Source: Novosphingobium barchaimii LL02
Lineage (GTDB): Bacteria; Pseudomonadota; Alphaproteobacteria; Sphingomonadales; Sphingomonadaceae
Length of the DNA: 64,000 nt
Reading direction: 5' to 3'
Assembly (NCBI RefSeq): GCF_001046635.1
Contig: NZ_KQ130459.1
Location: 86,001-150,000, forward strand
Of the stretch, positions 7,929 through 17,835 are shown piece after piece. Every line of letters begins with the position of its first letter. Positions within the stretch are counted from its first letter, which is position 1. The translations under genes were made by a program, and so were the position numbers. The notes beneath the pieces are model-generated. The model saw only the letters and a list, made by a program, of their open reading frames with translations, was not told the DNA's origin and did no database searches.

Positions 7929-8075
7929 ACGCTGCCCTGCAGCCGCCCCGCGCGATTTGAGAATGGGCGGCGCGGCATCGTTCTCCTCCCGGACGCTGCG
8001 CCGCCTTCACTCCCGCCCTTCGCGAGCGCAAGCGCGAGGGGCGGGAGCATGACCCTTTCATCAGGTGAGACCGCC

Positions 8076-9467
8076 ATGCCCGACGCAGATCTGCCCACCG
8101 ACCTGTTCGACCTTGCCGAAGCCATCGCCGCAGGAGACGTCAGCGCCGAGATGGCCGTCAATGCCGCCATCGCCAAGGCGCAGACGTGGGAGCATCTGGG
8201 CGCCTTCGTCGCGATCGAGGCCGAAGCGGCGCTGGAGCAGGCGCGTGACTGCGACCGTGAACGGGCGCGCGGCAGGCTTCGCGGGTCGCTTCACGGGGTG
8301 CCGCTGGCGCACAAGGACATGTTCTTCCGCGCCGGAATACCGACCGAGGCGGGTTCGCTGATCTGGCGCGGCCATCTGCCGCGCGAAACCTCGCCGCTCG
8401 TTTCGCGGCTGGAGGCAGCGGGCGCGATCACCATCGGGCGGCTGCACATGGCCGAATTCGCTATGGGCCCCACCGGGCACAACGCGCACCTGGGGCGCTG
8501 CGGCAATCCCTGGAACGCCGAGGCTATTTCGGGCGGCTCGTCGTCGGGCTCGGGGGCTGCGGTCGGCGCGCGGATCGTCACGGGGGCGCTGGGCTCGGAT
8601 ACGGGCGGATCGGTTCGCCTGCCAGCCGCGTTCTGCGGCGTGGTGGGGCTCAAGCCCACCAACGGGCTGCTGCCGGGAACCGCGATGATGCCGCTGTCGC
8701 ACACGCTCGACACCGCCGGGCCGCTGGCCACGTCGAGCCGTTCGCTGGCCCGGCTCATGACGGTTCTTACCGCGTCGGGCCACGATTACGAGGCTGGTCT
8801 TGCCGCCGGCTGCGATGGCCTCACCATCGGCGTGCCTACCCGCTATTTCACCGAAGACCTGCACCCCGAAGTCGCCGCGGCCTTCGCCGCCGCGCGCGCG
8901 GTGTTCGAACGACTGGGCGCGAAAGTGGTCGATGTCGCCATCCCCGACCATTCGGGCTACCCGGAAATAGCGGCGCGGATATGGGCGCCCGAAGCCGCCG
9001 CCTTCCACGCCCGCCACCTTGCCGAACGTCCCCGGGATTTCGGTGAACAAGTGCGCAACCGCCTGACGGCGGGCGCTGCCGTGGCGCCGCAGGACTATCT
9101 GGCGGCGCTGGGCCGGCGAAAGTCCGCGCAGTCGGATATGCTGTCCGGCCCCTTCGCCCAGGTGGACCTCCTGTTGACACCCGCCGCGCGAATGCCGGTG
9201 CCGCTGGCCGATGAAGTCGGTGCGACAGGCGGCGCGGCGATGCAGGCGATGATCGGCGAACTGTCCGCGCTGACACGCACGATCTCGATGCTGGGTTTCC
9301 CCGCGCTGGTGACGCCTATGGGCTTCGACACGCGCGGCCTGCCACTGGCGCTGCAACTGATCGGCCCTCCGAAGGCCGAACAGTATCTGCTGTGCGGAGG
9401 TTTCGCCTACGAGCAGGCGACGGACTGGCTCGGCCGTGTACCTTCCGCTTTTCCTTCTCTCCCTTAA
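8076..9467 (+). CDS. Amidase (amidase-signature family)
   Basis: A 463-residue amidase-signature hydrolase. All catalytic elements are visible: Lys in [10 protein letters not shown], the Ser-rich loop [14 protein letters not shown] with the cis-Ser, and the nucleophile in [16 protein letters not shown] followed by VVGLKPT. Members hydrolyse amides or ureido acids such as allophanate; substrate is unknown here. ATG 8076 is preferred over 8049 because AGGTGAG at 8063-8069 is correctly spaced. The RutA-like gene follows 23 bases after the stop, so the pair probably acts in sequence on a cyclic amide: oxygenation and ring opening, then amide hydrolysis. Confidence 0.88.
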   Translation: MPDADLPTDLFDLAEAIAAGDVSAEMAVNAAIAKAQTWEHLGAFVAIEAEAALEQARDCDRERARGRLRGSLHGVPLAHKDMFFRAGIPTEAGSLIWRGHLPRETSPLVSRLEAAGAITIGRLHMAEFAMGPTGHNAHLGRCGNPWNAEAISGGSSSGSGAAVGARIVTGALGSDTGGSVRLPAAFCGVVGLKPTNGLLPGTAMMPLSHTLDTAGPLATSSRSLARLMTVLTASGHDYEAGLAAGCDGLTIGVPTRYFTEDLHPEVAAAFAAARAVFERLGAKVVDVAIPDHSGYPEIAARIWAPEAAAFHARHLAERPRDFGEQVRNRLTAGAAVAPQDYLAALGRRKSAQSDMLSGPFAQVDLLLTPAARMPVPLADEVGATGGAAMQAMIGELSALTRTISMLGFPALVTPMGFDTRGLPLALQLIGPPKAEQYLLCGGFAYEQATDWLGRVPSAFPSLP

Positions 9468-9490
9468 CCTCTCTTCCCAGGAGTAAGCCC

Positions 9491-10573
9491 ATGGATATCG
9501 GTCTGTTCATTCCCATCGGCAACAACGGTTGGCTGATCTCGGCCAATGCGCCGCAGTACAAGCCCAGCTTCGAAATGAACAAGAAGCTCGTCCAGACCGC
9601 CGAAGGCTACGGCTTCGATTTCGCGCTTTCCATGATCAAGCTGCGCGGTTTCGGCGGCAAGACGGAATTCTGGGACTACAACCTGGAAAGCTTCACGCTG
9701 ATGAGCGCGCTGGCGGCCGTGACGAGCAAGATCAAGCTGTTCGCCTCCACCGCGATCCTGACGCTGCCTCCTGCCATGGTGGCGCGCATGGCCGTGACCA
9801 TCGATTCCGTCGCACCGGGCCGCTTCGGCATCAACATCGTCACCGGCTGGGCCAAGGGTGAGTACGAGCAGATGGGTATGTGGCCGGGCGATGCCTATTT
9901 CGGCCACCGCTACGACTATGCCAGCGAATACGTGCAGGTCATGAAGGACCTGTGGACCGATGGTAAGTCCGACTTCAAGGGCGAGCACTTCCAGATGGAG
10001 GACTGCCAGCTTCTGCCCAAGCCCAGCAATGGCAAGATCGAGATCGTCGGCGCCGGCCAGTCGGCGCGCGGCATGGAGTTCGTGTCCAACTACGGCGACT
10101 ACAACTTCGTCACCGCTGGCGGCGTCAACAAGCCGACCAAGCACGCCCCCACCGTGGAGGCACTGGTCGAAGCAGCCGCCAAGACCGGACGCGACGTGGG
10201 CGCCTACATCCTGTGCATGGTCATCGCCGACGAAAGCGACGAGGCCGCGATGGCCAAGTGGCAGAGCTACCGTGAAGGCGCCGACGTCGACGCGCTGGCA
10301 TGGATGAGCGACCAGGGCGCTGCCGACAAGAATGCCGGCGCGGATTCAACTGCCCGCCACATCAACCTGCCGGAAGGCGCGGTGAACCTGGGTATCGGCA
10401 CGTTCGTCGGTTCCTACGAGACCGTCGCCAAGCTGCTCGATGAAGCCGCCTCCGTACCCGGCACCAAGGGCATCATGCTGACCTTCGACGACTTCGAGAA
10501 GGGTCTCGTCGACTTCGGCGAGAAGATCCAGCCGCTGATGGCCTGCCGCGCGGATCGCCTCGTGGCGGCCTGA
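9491..10573 (+). CDS. rutA: RutA-like pyrimidine oxygenase (flavin-dependent LLM monooxygenase)
   Basis: A 360-residue luciferase-like monooxygenase closely matching the RutA pattern: [15 protein letters not shown] near the N-terminus, [27 protein letters not shown], then the flavin-binding [16 protein letters not shown] and WPGDAYF. RutA uses FMNH2 and O2 to open the uracil ring between N3 and C4, giving ureidoacrylate peracid. No rutB-G genes are adjacent; an amidase precedes instead, so the substrate could be uracil or another cyclic amide. AGGAG at 9479-9483 precedes ATG 9491. A flavin reductase partner was not seen in the window. Confidence 0.85.
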   Translation: MDIGLFIPIGNNGWLISANAPQYKPSFEMNKKLVQTAEGYGFDFALSMIKLRGFGGKTEFWDYNLESFTLMSALAAVTSKIKLFASTAILTLPPAMVARMAVTIDSVAPGRFGINIVTGWAKGEYEQMGMWPGDAYFGHRYDYASEYVQVMKDLWTDGKSDFKGEHFQMEDCQLLPKPSNGKIEIVGAGQSARGMEFVSNYGDYNFVTAGGVNKPTKHAPTVEALVEAAAKTGRDVGAYILCMVIADESDEAAMAKWQSYREGADVDALAWMSDQGAADKNAGADSTARHINLPEGAVNLGIGTFVGSYETVAKLLDEAASVPGTKGIMLTFDDFEKGLVDFGEKIQPLMACRADRLVAA

Positions 10574-10591
10574 CCCCATTTGCCTACCCTG

Positions 10592-10625
10592 ACGGCCCAG
10601 TCTCTCCCTTTTTCGGGGCCGTTTT
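10592..10625 (+). terminator. Intrinsic terminator after RutA-like gene
   Basis: ACGGCCC at 10592-10598 pairs with GGGCCGT at 10616-10622, followed by a short T-run. It starts 19 bases past the RutA-like stop. Confidence 0.55.
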
Positions 10626-10633
10626 GATGAACT

Positions 10634-10680
10634 GGCCGCCGACATGCCGCTTTCGCGGGCATGTCGGCGGCCTTCTTTTT
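10634..10680 (+). terminator. Strong intrinsic terminator
   Basis: A perfect 15-base stem, GGCCGCCGACATGCC (10634-10648) with its complement at 10658-10672, a 9-base loop, and TTCTTTTT directly after. It separates the amidase/RutA operon from the GH3 gene. Confidence 0.85.
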
Positions 10681-10815
10681 GAGGATGTTCGGCGCGCGGC
10701 ACGGATGAGTCGCCCCGAAAGCGGGCTACCCCGTTTGCCGCAATGCAACAAAATCCGGCGCGATCGCTTAGAAGCGGATAGGTGCACATCCTTCCAGAGT
10801 GATTTTTCCGCCTTC

Positions 10816-13083
10816 ATGAAAATAGATCGCCGCAGTGTCCTGTCCGGCATCATCACCAGCTCTTTCGCTCTCGGGGTATCCCGCGGGGCACTGGCCGCGG
10901 GCGATGTCGAGCGTGTGGATGACCTCATCAAGCGCATGACGGTAGAGGAAAAGGCGGGGCAGATGACCTGTCTTGCCGATGCCTTCCGTCCATTCAATCC
11001 GCCCAACCCGGATGCCGGCATCCAGGATGTGAAGCGGCTGGCGCAGGAAATCCGCAAGGGCCGCGTCGGCTGTCTGTTCAACGGCATCGGCGTGGCAGGG
11101 GCGCGCAGGGCCCAGGAAATGGCGGTTAACGACAGCCGTCTGGGCATTCCGCTGATCTTTGCGGGCGACGTGATCCACGGCCTGAAAACGATCTTCCCGG
11201 TGCCGCTGGGCGAGGCGTCGTGTTTCGACCCGGCGATGGTCCGGCGCACCGCGCGGGCCATGGCGGTCGAAGCGACGGCGGCGGGCCTTCACCTGACGTT
11301 CGCGCCGATGGCCGATGTCGCGCGGGACCAACGCTGGGGCCGCGTGGTCGAAGGGGCGGGCGAGGACGTGACCCTCACCGCTCTTCTGACCGCCGCGCGG
11401 GTCCGGGGCTTCCAGGGCCGTGATCTGCGGCGCGACGATTCGCTGCTGGCATGTCCCAAGCACTTCGCCGCTTACGGTGCGGTGGCGGCGGGGCTGGAAT
11501 ACGGCAACGTCGATATCAGCGACGAGACGTTGCGCGAAACCCACCTGCCGCCCTTCGGCTCGGCTTTTGCGGCGGGGGCGCTGACGACGATGGCGGCGTT
11601 CAACGAGATCAACGGCGTGCCCGCCACCGCCGACCGCGAACTGATGACCGATATCCTGCGCGGCGAGATGGGCTTTCGCGGCTTCGTCTTCTCGGACTAC
11701 ACCGCCGATGAGGAACTGGTCGCGCACGGCTTTGCCGAAGACGACCGCGATGCGGCGCGGCTGGCGGTGCTGGCCGGCGTCGACATGTCGATGCAGAGCG
11801 GGCTCTACATCCGTTATCTGCCCGAACTGGTGAAGAGCGGCGCGGTGCCGATGGGTACCATCGACGTTGCCGTGCGCCGCATCCTTTACGTGAAGGCCGC
11901 CATGGGCCTGTTCGAAAACCCGTGGCGTTCGCTGGACGAAAAGGCGGAAAGCAGCCGGATCGGCGCGCCTGCCCATATCGCCCTCGCACGGGAGGCAGGG
12001 ACGCGTTCGGCGGTGCTGCTCAAGAACGACGGTGTGCTGCCGCTGGACCCGGACAAGCAGCAGAAGATCGCCTTGATCGGCCCTTTCGGCGAGGACAAGG
12101 ACAACCTTTACGGGCCCTGGGCCTTCTACGGCGATCCGGCCAAGGGCGTCGATATCGCCAGCGGCCTGCGCGCCGCGCTGCCCGATCCCGCCAAGCTGAC
12201 GGTGGTGGTGGGCTGCGGCATCCATGAGCCCCTGGACGGCGGCATCGAGGCGGCGGTGAAGGCGGCCAAGGCGGCCGATGTCGTCCTGCTGGCGGTTGGC
12301 GAATCGCAGGACATGTCGGGTGAGGCACAGTCGCGCACCGTGATCGAGATTCCCGCCGCCCAGCAGGCGCTGGCCGATGCCATCGCCGCGACCGGCAAGC
12401 CCACGGTTGTCCTTCTGCGCCACGGCCGCGCGCTAGCGCTGCACGAAGGCGTCGCCAATGCCAATGCGGTGCTGGCAACGTGGTTCCTCGGTTCCGAGGC
12501 GGGCAATGCCATCGCCGATCTGGTCACAGGGAAGGCTGATCCTTCGGGCAAGCTGCCGGTCAGTTTTCCATGGGAATCGGGCCAGGAGCCGTTCTTCTAC
12601 GACCGCAAATCCACCGGTCGCCCGGTGCTCGACAAGGGCAGCACTGAGTACAAGGCCCGCTATTCCACTACCGACAACAGCGCTCGCTACCCCTTTGGCC
12701 ACGGCCTCAGCTACACCGATTTCGCGCTGGACCGGCTGCACGTTGCCGATCCGGCCCTGCGCTGGGACGGGACCATCGAGATCACGGTCCGCCTTACCAA
12801 CAAGGGCAAGCGCAAGGGCAGCGAAGTGGTGCAGCTTTATATCCGCGACCGTGTGGCCAGCCGCACCCGGCCAATTCGGGAGCTGAAGCGGATGGAGCGG
12901 GTGACGCTCGATCCGGGGGGCAGCCGGACGGTAAGGTTCACGCTGTCGCGCATCGATCTGGAGTTCGTCGGTTCGGGTAACAAGCGTATCGCCGAGCCGG
13001 GGCTGTTCGATATCTGGGTGGGCCAGTCTTCGGAAGGGGGACTGCATTCGCAGATCACGCTCTACGCAGCGGTAGCCGCGTAG
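10816..13083 (+). CDS. Glycoside hydrolase family 3 beta-glucosidase, Tat-exported
   Basis: A 755-residue GH3 enzyme. The start at ATG 10816 gives a twin-arginine signal (DRRSVLSGIITSSFALG, Ala-rich cleavage region). The (beta/alpha)8 domain contains PKHFAAYGA and the nucleophile Asp294 in GFVFSDYTADEE. The second domain follows with AVLLKNDGVLPL, and a C-terminal Fn3-like domain with FGHGLSYTDF and EVVQLYIRD. It removes terminal beta-glucosyl or related residues from oligosaccharides or glycosides in the periplasm. It is a single gene between a strong terminator and a palindromic repeat. Product sugar could feed the oxidative sugar locus near 23-29 kb. Confidence 0.93.
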   Translation: MKIDRRSVLSGIITSSFALGVSRGALAAGDVERVDDLIKRMTVEEKAGQMTCLADAFRPFNPPNPDAGIQDVKRLAQEIRKGRVGCLFNGIGVAGARRAQEMAVNDSRLGIPLIFAGDVIHGLKTIFPVPLGEASCFDPAMVRRTARAMAVEATAAGLHLTFAPMADVARDQRWGRVVEGAGEDVTLTALLTAARVRGFQGRDLRRDDSLLACPKHFAAYGAVAAGLEYGNVDISDETLRETHLPPFGSAFAAGALTTMAAFNEINGVPATADRELMTDILRGEMGFRGFVFSDYTADEELVAHGFAEDDRDAARLAVLAGVDMSMQSGLYIRYLPELVKSGAVPMGTIDVAVRRILYVKAAMGLFENPWRSLDEKAESSRIGAPAHIALAREAGTRSAVLLKNDGVLPLDPDKQQKIALIGPFGEDKDNLYGPWAFYGDPAKGVDIASGLRAALPDPAKLTVVVGCGIHEPLDGGIEAAVKAAKAADVVLLAVGESQDMSGEAQSRTVIEIPAAQQALADAIAATGKPTVVLLRHGRALALHEGVANANAVLATWFLGSEAGNAIADLVTGKADPSGKLPVSFPWESGQEPFFYDRKSTGRPVLDKGSTEYKARYSTTDNSARYPFGHGLSYTDFALDRLHVADPALRWDGTIEITVRLTNKGKRKGSEVVQLYIRDRVASRTRPIRELKRMERVTLDPGGSRTVRFTLSRIDLEFVGSGNKRIAEPGLFDIWVGQSSEGGLHSQITLYAAVAA

Positions 13084-13116
13084 CTGCCTGCATGATGCGG
13101 GGATGACCGGGCCTTA

Positions 13117-13185
13117 GAGACCGTTTGAGAATGGGCTGGCGGCGCATTCAAAATGCGCTCCTCTGCGCATTTTCAAACGGTCTCT
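13117..13185. repeat. Palindromic repeat element, copy 2
   Basis: Inverted arms AGAGACCGTTTGAGAATG (13117-13134) and CATTTTCAAACGGTCTCT (13168-13185), with an inner ATTCAAAATGCGC/GCGCATTTT-type structure. It shares its right half, reverse-complemented, with the left end of the 2834-2987 element. It fills the gap between the convergent GH3 and DctD-like genes and touches the latter's stop codon. Confidence 0.75.
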
Positions 13186-14498
13186 TAGCCGTCCCGCGCG
13201 GCGTCCTTGCGCAGTGCGGTCAGGTCGATCCCCAGCTTGTTGACCTTGTAGTAGAAGGTCTTGCGCGGGATCCCCAGGCGCTGAATCGCCGCGCCGATCT
13301 CACCGTTGGCGTTCATCACCGCCCCCACGATCGTCTCGCGCTCGAAGGCGTCCAGCCGCTGCGGCAGGGTGTCACCGGCGGCGTCGGATTGCGGCTGCGG
13401 CGCTGACTCGATCAGCCGCAGCACGAAGCGTTCGGCATAATGCGCCAGTTCGCGCACATTGCCGGGCCAGTCGTGCCCGGCAAGGTGGTCGCGCACGGCG
13501 CCGGTCATCTCGGGCAGGGGGCGCCGCAGACGCGCGGCCGCCGCGCCGGCAAGGTGCGCGAACAGCGCGGGCACATCCTCGCGCCGTTCACGCAAGGGAG
13601 GCATCCGCAGGCGCAGCGCCGCCAGCCGGTAGAACAGGGCGGGCGCGATCCGTTCGGCCAGGTCACCTTCTTCCGCTCCGCCAGTGGCGATCACGCGCAG
13701 GTCCAGCGGCAGCGGCTCGCGCGCGCCGGGGCTGCGCAGGGCGCGTTCCTCCACCAGAGGCACCAGCCGCGACTGCAGGCGCCGCGCGGCCTGGTCGATA
13801 TCGTCGAGGAACAGGGTGCCGCGATTGGCGGCAGCGATGCTGGCCTCGCCGCTGGGGGCGAAGAGTTCATCCTCCAGCGGATCGGGCAGGGCAGCGCAGG
13901 CAACCGCCAGAAAACGGTGCCGCGCGCGCTTGCCGGCGCGGTGGATCAGGCGGGCGAGCAGTTCCTTGCCGGTGCCGGTCTCACCCTCGATGAACAGGTC
14001 GATATCGGCATTGGCAAGGGTGGGTATCATCTCGCGCAGGCGCCGGATCGCGGGCGACTGGCCGACCAGCCCGGACGATTCCTCCCCTTGCGCCTCCGCC
14101 CGCAGCCGCCGGTTGTCGAGCACAAGGGAGCGGGCGGTCGCCGCGCGGTCGGCGGCGGCGATCAACGCCTGCGGGTCGAACGGCTTGGTGAGGAAGTCCC
14201 AGGCCCCGGCCTTCAGTGCATCGACCGCCATGGTCACGTCTCCGTGGCCGGTCACCAGGATCACCGGCAGTTCGCTGTCCCGTTCGTGCAGGGCGCGCTG
14301 CAGCTCGATGCCGGACATGTACGGCATGCGCACGTCGGTCACCACCAGGCCGGGCCAGCCGGCATCGATGGCTGCCAGCGCGGGCGCGGCGGCGGCGAAG
14401 GATTCCACCGTGAAACCGGCAAGGGTCAGAACCTGCGCGGTGGAGACGCGAAGGTCTTCGTCGTCCTCCACCAGAGCGACGCGGCGGGAACTGTCCAT
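13185..14498 (-). CDS. NtrC/DctD-like response regulator lacking the GAFTGA loop
   Basis: A 437-residue protein with receiver (Asp55 in VVTDVRMPY, Lys105), an AAA+ domain with Walker A GETGTGKE (172-179) and Walker B GTLFLDDID, and a Fis-type helix-turn-helix at the C-terminus (IGAAIQRLGIPRKTFYYKVNKLGI). Between ELF and NRGTLFLDD, where sigma-54 activators carry GAFTGA, there is only APSGEASIAAA, so the sigma-54 contact loop is missing. It is translationally coupled to the upstream kinase gene (TGATG at 14500-14496; GTG 14501 also possible). Together they probably sense C4-dicarboxylates and control dctA, but perhaps not through sigma-54. Confidence 0.85.
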   Translation of the reverse strand: MDSSRRVALVEDDEDLRVSTAQVLTLAGFTVESFAAAAPALAAIDAGWPGLVVTDVRMPYMSGIELQRALHERDSELPVILVTGHGDVTMAVDALKAGAWDFLTKPFDPQALIAAADRAATARSLVLDNRRLRAEAQGEESSGLVGQSPAIRRLREMIPTLANADIDLFIEGETGTGKELLARLIHRAGKRARHRFLAVACAALPDPLEDELFAPSGEASIAAANRGTLFLDDIDQAARRLQSRLVPLVEERALRSPGAREPLPLDLRVIATGGAEEGDLAERIAPALFYRLAALRLRMPPLRERREDVPALFAHLAGAAAARLRRPLPEMTGAVRDHLAGHDWPGNVRELAHYAERFVLRLIESAPQPQSDAAGDTLPQRLDAFERETIVGAVMNANGEIGAAIQRLGIPRKTFYYKVNKLGIDLTALRKDAARDG

Positions 14499-16210
14499 CA
14501 CGACGGCGCGCGCTTCAGGGTGATGGCGAAGCAGGCGCCCGTTTCGGTGGGCACAAGGTGCAGGTTGCCGCCGAAGTCCTCCATAATGTCCTTGGCGATC
14601 ACCAGCCCAAGGCCAAGGCCGGTCTGGCGGCTGGTGGCGAAGGGGGTGAACAGGCGGCCCGCCACTTCGGGCGCGATGCCGGGGCCGTTATCGGCGACGA
14701 GCATACGCACGGCGCCTTCATGGTACGCCCATGTCAGGGCAAGGCGCGGTTCGGGGCACGTCTCCAGCGCTTCCAGCGCGTTTTGCAGGACGTTGACCAG
14801 CACCTGCTCCAGCCGCACCCGTCCGCCGAAGACCACCACTTCCGGGCCGATCTGCGGCCGTGCGAAATCAACGCGCGAGAGGCGTTCCTTGAGCAGGAGG
14901 CAGGCGCCTTCCACGACTTCCTCCAGCGGGATCGGCCCGCCCGCCCGGCTGCCCTTGCGCGCGAAACCGCGCAGTTCGGCGGTGACGGTGCCGATACGCT
15001 CGGCCAGCCGGTCTATCGCCTGAAGGTTGGCGCGCACTTCGCCGTCCGCCCCCATGTCCAGCAGCTGGCGCGAGGTTGCGGCATAGTTGCGGATCGCCGC
15101 CACCGGCTGCGCGGTTTCATGCGCGACGCTGGCGGTGACCTGCCCCAGCGTGGCGAGGCGGTTGGCCTGCCGCAGCCCTTCGCGTAGCTGCGCGGCATGT
15201 TCCTCGGCGGCGGCGCGCTCCTCGATCTCGCGGCGCAGGTCCACCGTTCGTGCGGCGACGGCGGCTTCCAGCTGCGCGGTGCGTTCGGAGCGGCGGCGTC
15301 CGCGCTCGCGCAGGAACAGGGCAAGGGCAAGCAGCGCGAGGGTGGCCAGGGCGGCGCCGATCTGGGCCGCGCGCACGGTGGTATCGATGGCGCGCAGGGG
15401 CAGCGCCAGGTTCACCCGCCACCCGGCGGGGCTGGGCGGCGTGGCGGCGAGCAGGAAATCTCCCCTTACACCGGGGATCGCGATGCGGCCGTCCGCCAGC
15501 ACGGTGAAGGGGGGCGGGCCGAGATTGCCGACGCCGATCGTCTCGCGCTCGATGCGGCTGCGCTGCGGGCCAAGGGTGCGCGTGGCGGCATAGCGCCAGT
15601 CGGGGCGGCTGGTGACGAGGATCACGCCGTCGCGGTCAGTCACGAAAGTCAGGCCGCCGCTTTCGCGCCACTGCGCCTCGACCCGGTCGAACGCCATCTT
15701 CATGACCACCACGCTGCCCCCGGCGGCGCGTCGCGCGAAGAACAGGCCGGGCTGGCGGCTGACCGTGCCCAGCGCGAACTGTTCGCCGGTGCCGGTGCGC
15801 ATGGCGGCGCGGAAATAAGGCCGAAAGCTATAGTCCTTGCCCAGGAAACTGCGCGGATCGCGCCAGTTGCTGGCGGCCAGCGTCAGTCCGTCGCTGCGGA
15901 TGACGTAGATGATCGGCGATCCGAAATCGCGTGAAAGCCGCTCCAGCTTGGCGTTCATCACGCCCGCTGCGCCGGGTTTGCCGGAGACGAGCGCCACAAG
16001 GTCCTCATCGTCGCCCAATGCAAGGGGGAGCAGGCGGAAGCGCGCCACTTCGCTGGCGAGCAGGGCCTGACGCAGCCGCGCGTCCGTGGCTGCTGCCTGC
16101 GCAAAGCGCGCCGTGGCGGCGCTGCGCACGGCCAGTCCGGCGGCGAAGGCCATGAGCGCGGCGCAGACCAGCGCTGCGGCCAGCAGACCGAGGTTTCTCG
16201 TTCGGATCAC
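14498..16210 (-). CDS. dctB: DctB-like sensor histidine kinase
   Basis: A ~570-residue kinase with an N-terminal membrane helix ([22 protein letters not shown]), a periplasmic double-PDC domain ([27 protein letters not shown] and QPGLFFARR are typical of DctB), a second helix, a coiled-coil linker, the H-box [20 protein letters not shown], and an ATPase domain with N, DNGPGIA and GLGLGL boxes. The start is placed at GTG 16210 just before the first helix; the ribosome site is weak and the frame extends upstream to 16378. It is divergent from dctA, the classical arrangement for dicarboxylate sensing. Confidence 0.85.
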   Translation of the reverse strand: MIRTRNLGLLAAALVCAALMAFAAGLAVRSAATARFAQAAATDARLRQALLASEVARFRLLPLALGDDEDLVALVSGKPGAAGVMNAKLERLSRDFGSPIIYVIRSDGLTLAASNWRDPRSFLGKDYSFRPYFRAAMRTGTGEQFALGTVSRQPGLFFARRAAGGSVVVMKMAFDRVEAQWRESGGLTFVTDRDGVILVTSRPDWRYAATRTLGPQRSRIERETIGVGNLGPPPFTVLADGRIAIPGVRGDFLLAATPPSPAGWRVNLALPLRAIDTTVRAAQIGAALATLALLALALFLRERGRRRSERTAQLEAAVAARTVDLRREIEERAAAEEHAAQLREGLRQANRLATLGQVTASVAHETAQPVAAIRNYAATSRQLLDMGADGEVRANLQAIDRLAERIGTVTAELRGFARKGSRAGGPIPLEEVVEGACLLLKERLSRVDFARPQIGPEVVVFGGRVRLEQVLVNVLQNALEALETCPEPRLALTWAYHEGAVRMLVADNGPGIAPEVAGRLFTPFATSRQTGLGLGLVIAKDIMEDFGGNLHLVPTETGACFAITLKRAPS

Positions 16211-16239
16211 CCGAATCCGATACGCCAAGGCTTGGCGAT

Positions 16240-16255
16240 GTGCAAATTTCTGCAC
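16240..16255. promoter_or_regulatory. Palindrome in the dctB-dctA divergent promoter region
   Basis: GTGCAAATTTCTGCAC has perfect arms GTGCA/TGCAC. It lies between the divergent kinase and transporter genes and is a reasonable binding site for the DctD-like protein. Confidence 0.4.
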
Positions 16256-16282
16256 TTTTTGGACGGGGCATGTGCAGGAAGC

Positions 16283-16297
16283 TGGACAGGAACGTGC
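16283..16297 (+). promoter_or_regulatory. Weak sigma-54-like promoter element upstream of dctA
   Basis: TGGACAGGAACGTGC keeps the GG and GC dinucleotides at the -24/-12 spacing of TGGCACG-N4-TTGC, but misses several other consensus bases. It is ~140 bases ahead of dctA. Treat as tentative because the adjacent regulator lacks GAFTGA. Confidence 0.25.
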
Positions 16298-16439
16298 CTG
16301 TTGTATTGCTAAAGAATTGAAAAACAACGATTCATCAATTTTCGCAATTCCCTTTGCGCGCAGCGCATCAAAGCGCAAAATTGCCCGGCACGAGCACCGC
16401 CCCAGGCGTTGCCTTGCCCGAGAGGATCAGGCGACCGAT

Positions 16440-17777
16440 ATGAAGTACACACCCACCGACGTTCAGCCCCATGACGGCGCGCATCCCGCGCCGCGCCGCT
16501 GGTATTCCCATCTCTACCTGCAGGTGCTGGTGGCGATCACGGCGGGCGTCCTGCTCGGGCACTTCTATCCGGCCTTGGGCGAATCGCTGAAGCCGGTGGG
16601 CGACATGTTCATCAAGCTGGTGAAGATGGTGATTGCCCCCGTCATCTTCCTCACCATCGTGACCGGCATCGCCGGGATGCGCGATCTCGGCTCGGTGGGC
16701 CGCGTGGCCGCCAAGGCGTTCGGCTACTTCTTCTTCTTCTCCACCCTGGCACTGATCGTCGGCATGGTGGTCGCCAACGTGGTGAAGCCGGGCTCGGGCC
16801 TCAACATCGACCCTGCCTCCCTCGATGCCGGCAAGGTCGCCGAATATTCCGAGAAGGCGCACGAAACCTCGCTGGTCGGCTTTCTCAATGCGATGATCCC
16901 GGAAACGCTGGTGTCCTCGCTCACGCAGGGCAACATCCTTCAGGTCCTCGTAGTCGCGATCCTGTTCGGCATTTCGCTGGCCTCGATCGGTGAGCGGGGC
17001 GAGCGTATCCTTTCGATCCTCGAAGACGTCTCGGTCGTCGTCTTCAAGCTGGTGTCGATCGTCATGCGCGTGGCGCCGATCGGCGCCTTTGGCGCCATGG
17101 CCTTCACCATCGGCAAGTACGGTGTGGGCAGCCTGGCCAACCTGGCCGCGCTGGTGGCGACGTTCTATGCAACCTCGCTGATCTTCGTGTTGGTGGTGCT
17201 GGGCGCCGTGGCGCGCCTTTGCGGATTCTCGATCTTCCGCCTGATCGGCTATCTCAAGGGCGAACTGCTGCTGGTGCTGGGCACGTCCTCCTCGGAAAGC
17301 GCGCTGCCCGCGCTGATCGAGAAGATGGAGCGCGCCGGTTGCCCCAAGGCGATCGTCGGCCTCGTCGTCCCCACCGGCTACAGCTTCAACCTCGACGGCA
17401 CCAATATCTACATGACGCTGGCGGCGCTGTTCATCGCGCAGGCCTGCAACGTCGACCTGACCATCGGCCAGCAGCTGCTTCTGCTCGGCGTGGCGATGCT
17501 TTCGTCCAAGGGCGCGGCGGGCGTTACCGGGGCGGGCTTCATCACCCTGGCGGCCACACTGTCGATCGTGCCTTCTGTGCCGGTCGCGGGCATGGCGCTG
17601 ATCCTGGGCGTGGACCGCTTCATGTCCGAATGCCGCAGCCTCACCAACTTCATCGGCAATGCGGTGGCGACGGTGGTGGTCTCGCGCTGGGAAGGCAGGC
17701 TGGACCACGACCAGCTGGATGCCGCGCTCAGCGGCACCACGCTGGCGCTGCCCGCCCACGCCGTTCCCGCCGAATAA
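16440..17777 (+). CDS. dctA: C4-dicarboxylate transporter DctA
   Basis: A 445-residue sodium or proton:dicarboxylate symporter of the DAACS family. It has eight or more membrane helices and the hallmark motifs: [22 protein letters not shown], the serine-rich hairpin [11 protein letters not shown], and [16 protein letters not shown] in the substrate site, plus [14 protein letters not shown]. Length matches DctA. It imports succinate, fumarate and malate. It is divergent from dctB/dctD and followed at 58 bases by a porin-like gene on the same strand, suggesting an outer-membrane partner. Confidence 0.95.
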   Translation: MKYTPTDVQPHDGAHPAPRRWYSHLYLQVLVAITAGVLLGHFYPALGESLKPVGDMFIKLVKMVIAPVIFLTIVTGIAGMRDLGSVGRVAAKAFGYFFFFSTLALIVGMVVANVVKPGSGLNIDPASLDAGKVAEYSEKAHETSLVGFLNAMIPETLVSSLTQGNILQVLVVAILFGISLASIGERGERILSILEDVSVVVFKLVSIVMRVAPIGAFGAMAFTIGKYGVGSLANLAALVATFYATSLIFVLVVLGAVARLCGFSIFRLIGYLKGELLLVLGTSSSESALPALIEKMERAGCPKAIVGLVVPTGYSFNLDGTNIYMTLAALFIAQACNVDLTIGQQLLLLGVAMLSSKGAAGVTGAGFITLAATLSIVPSVPVAGMALILGVDRFMSECRSLTNFIGNAVATVVVSRWEGRLDHDQLDAALSGTTLALPAHAVPAE

Positions 17778-17835
17778 GCGCGGCCCCGAGACAACAAGCG
17801 CGCCCGATAGAGGCGCGCGCACCGGGAGACTCTCG

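Larger units (their letters stand above)
7103..8075. other. Long intergenic region with no convincing intact gene
   Basis: About 970 bases between the DUF3649 gene and the amidase gene. It holds a possible iron site near its left end, an AT-richer stretch (7381-7500) with a -10-like TATAAT at 7401-7406, two near-identical palindromes at 7703 and 7822, and a short signal-peptide-like reading frame from 7863 that stops at 7928. Open frames such as 7569-7928 have no recognisable homology. Confidence 0.5.

Noticed and set aside
8061-9356. 431-codon frame antisense to the amidase gene
   Set aside because: Arg/His-rich shadow of a GC-rich gene on the other strand; no domain seen.
10768-12423. 551-codon frame antisense to the GH3 gene
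   Set aside because: Composition (Arg, His, Gln rich) is typical of antisense shadow frames; the GH3 motifs on the plus strand are unambiguous.
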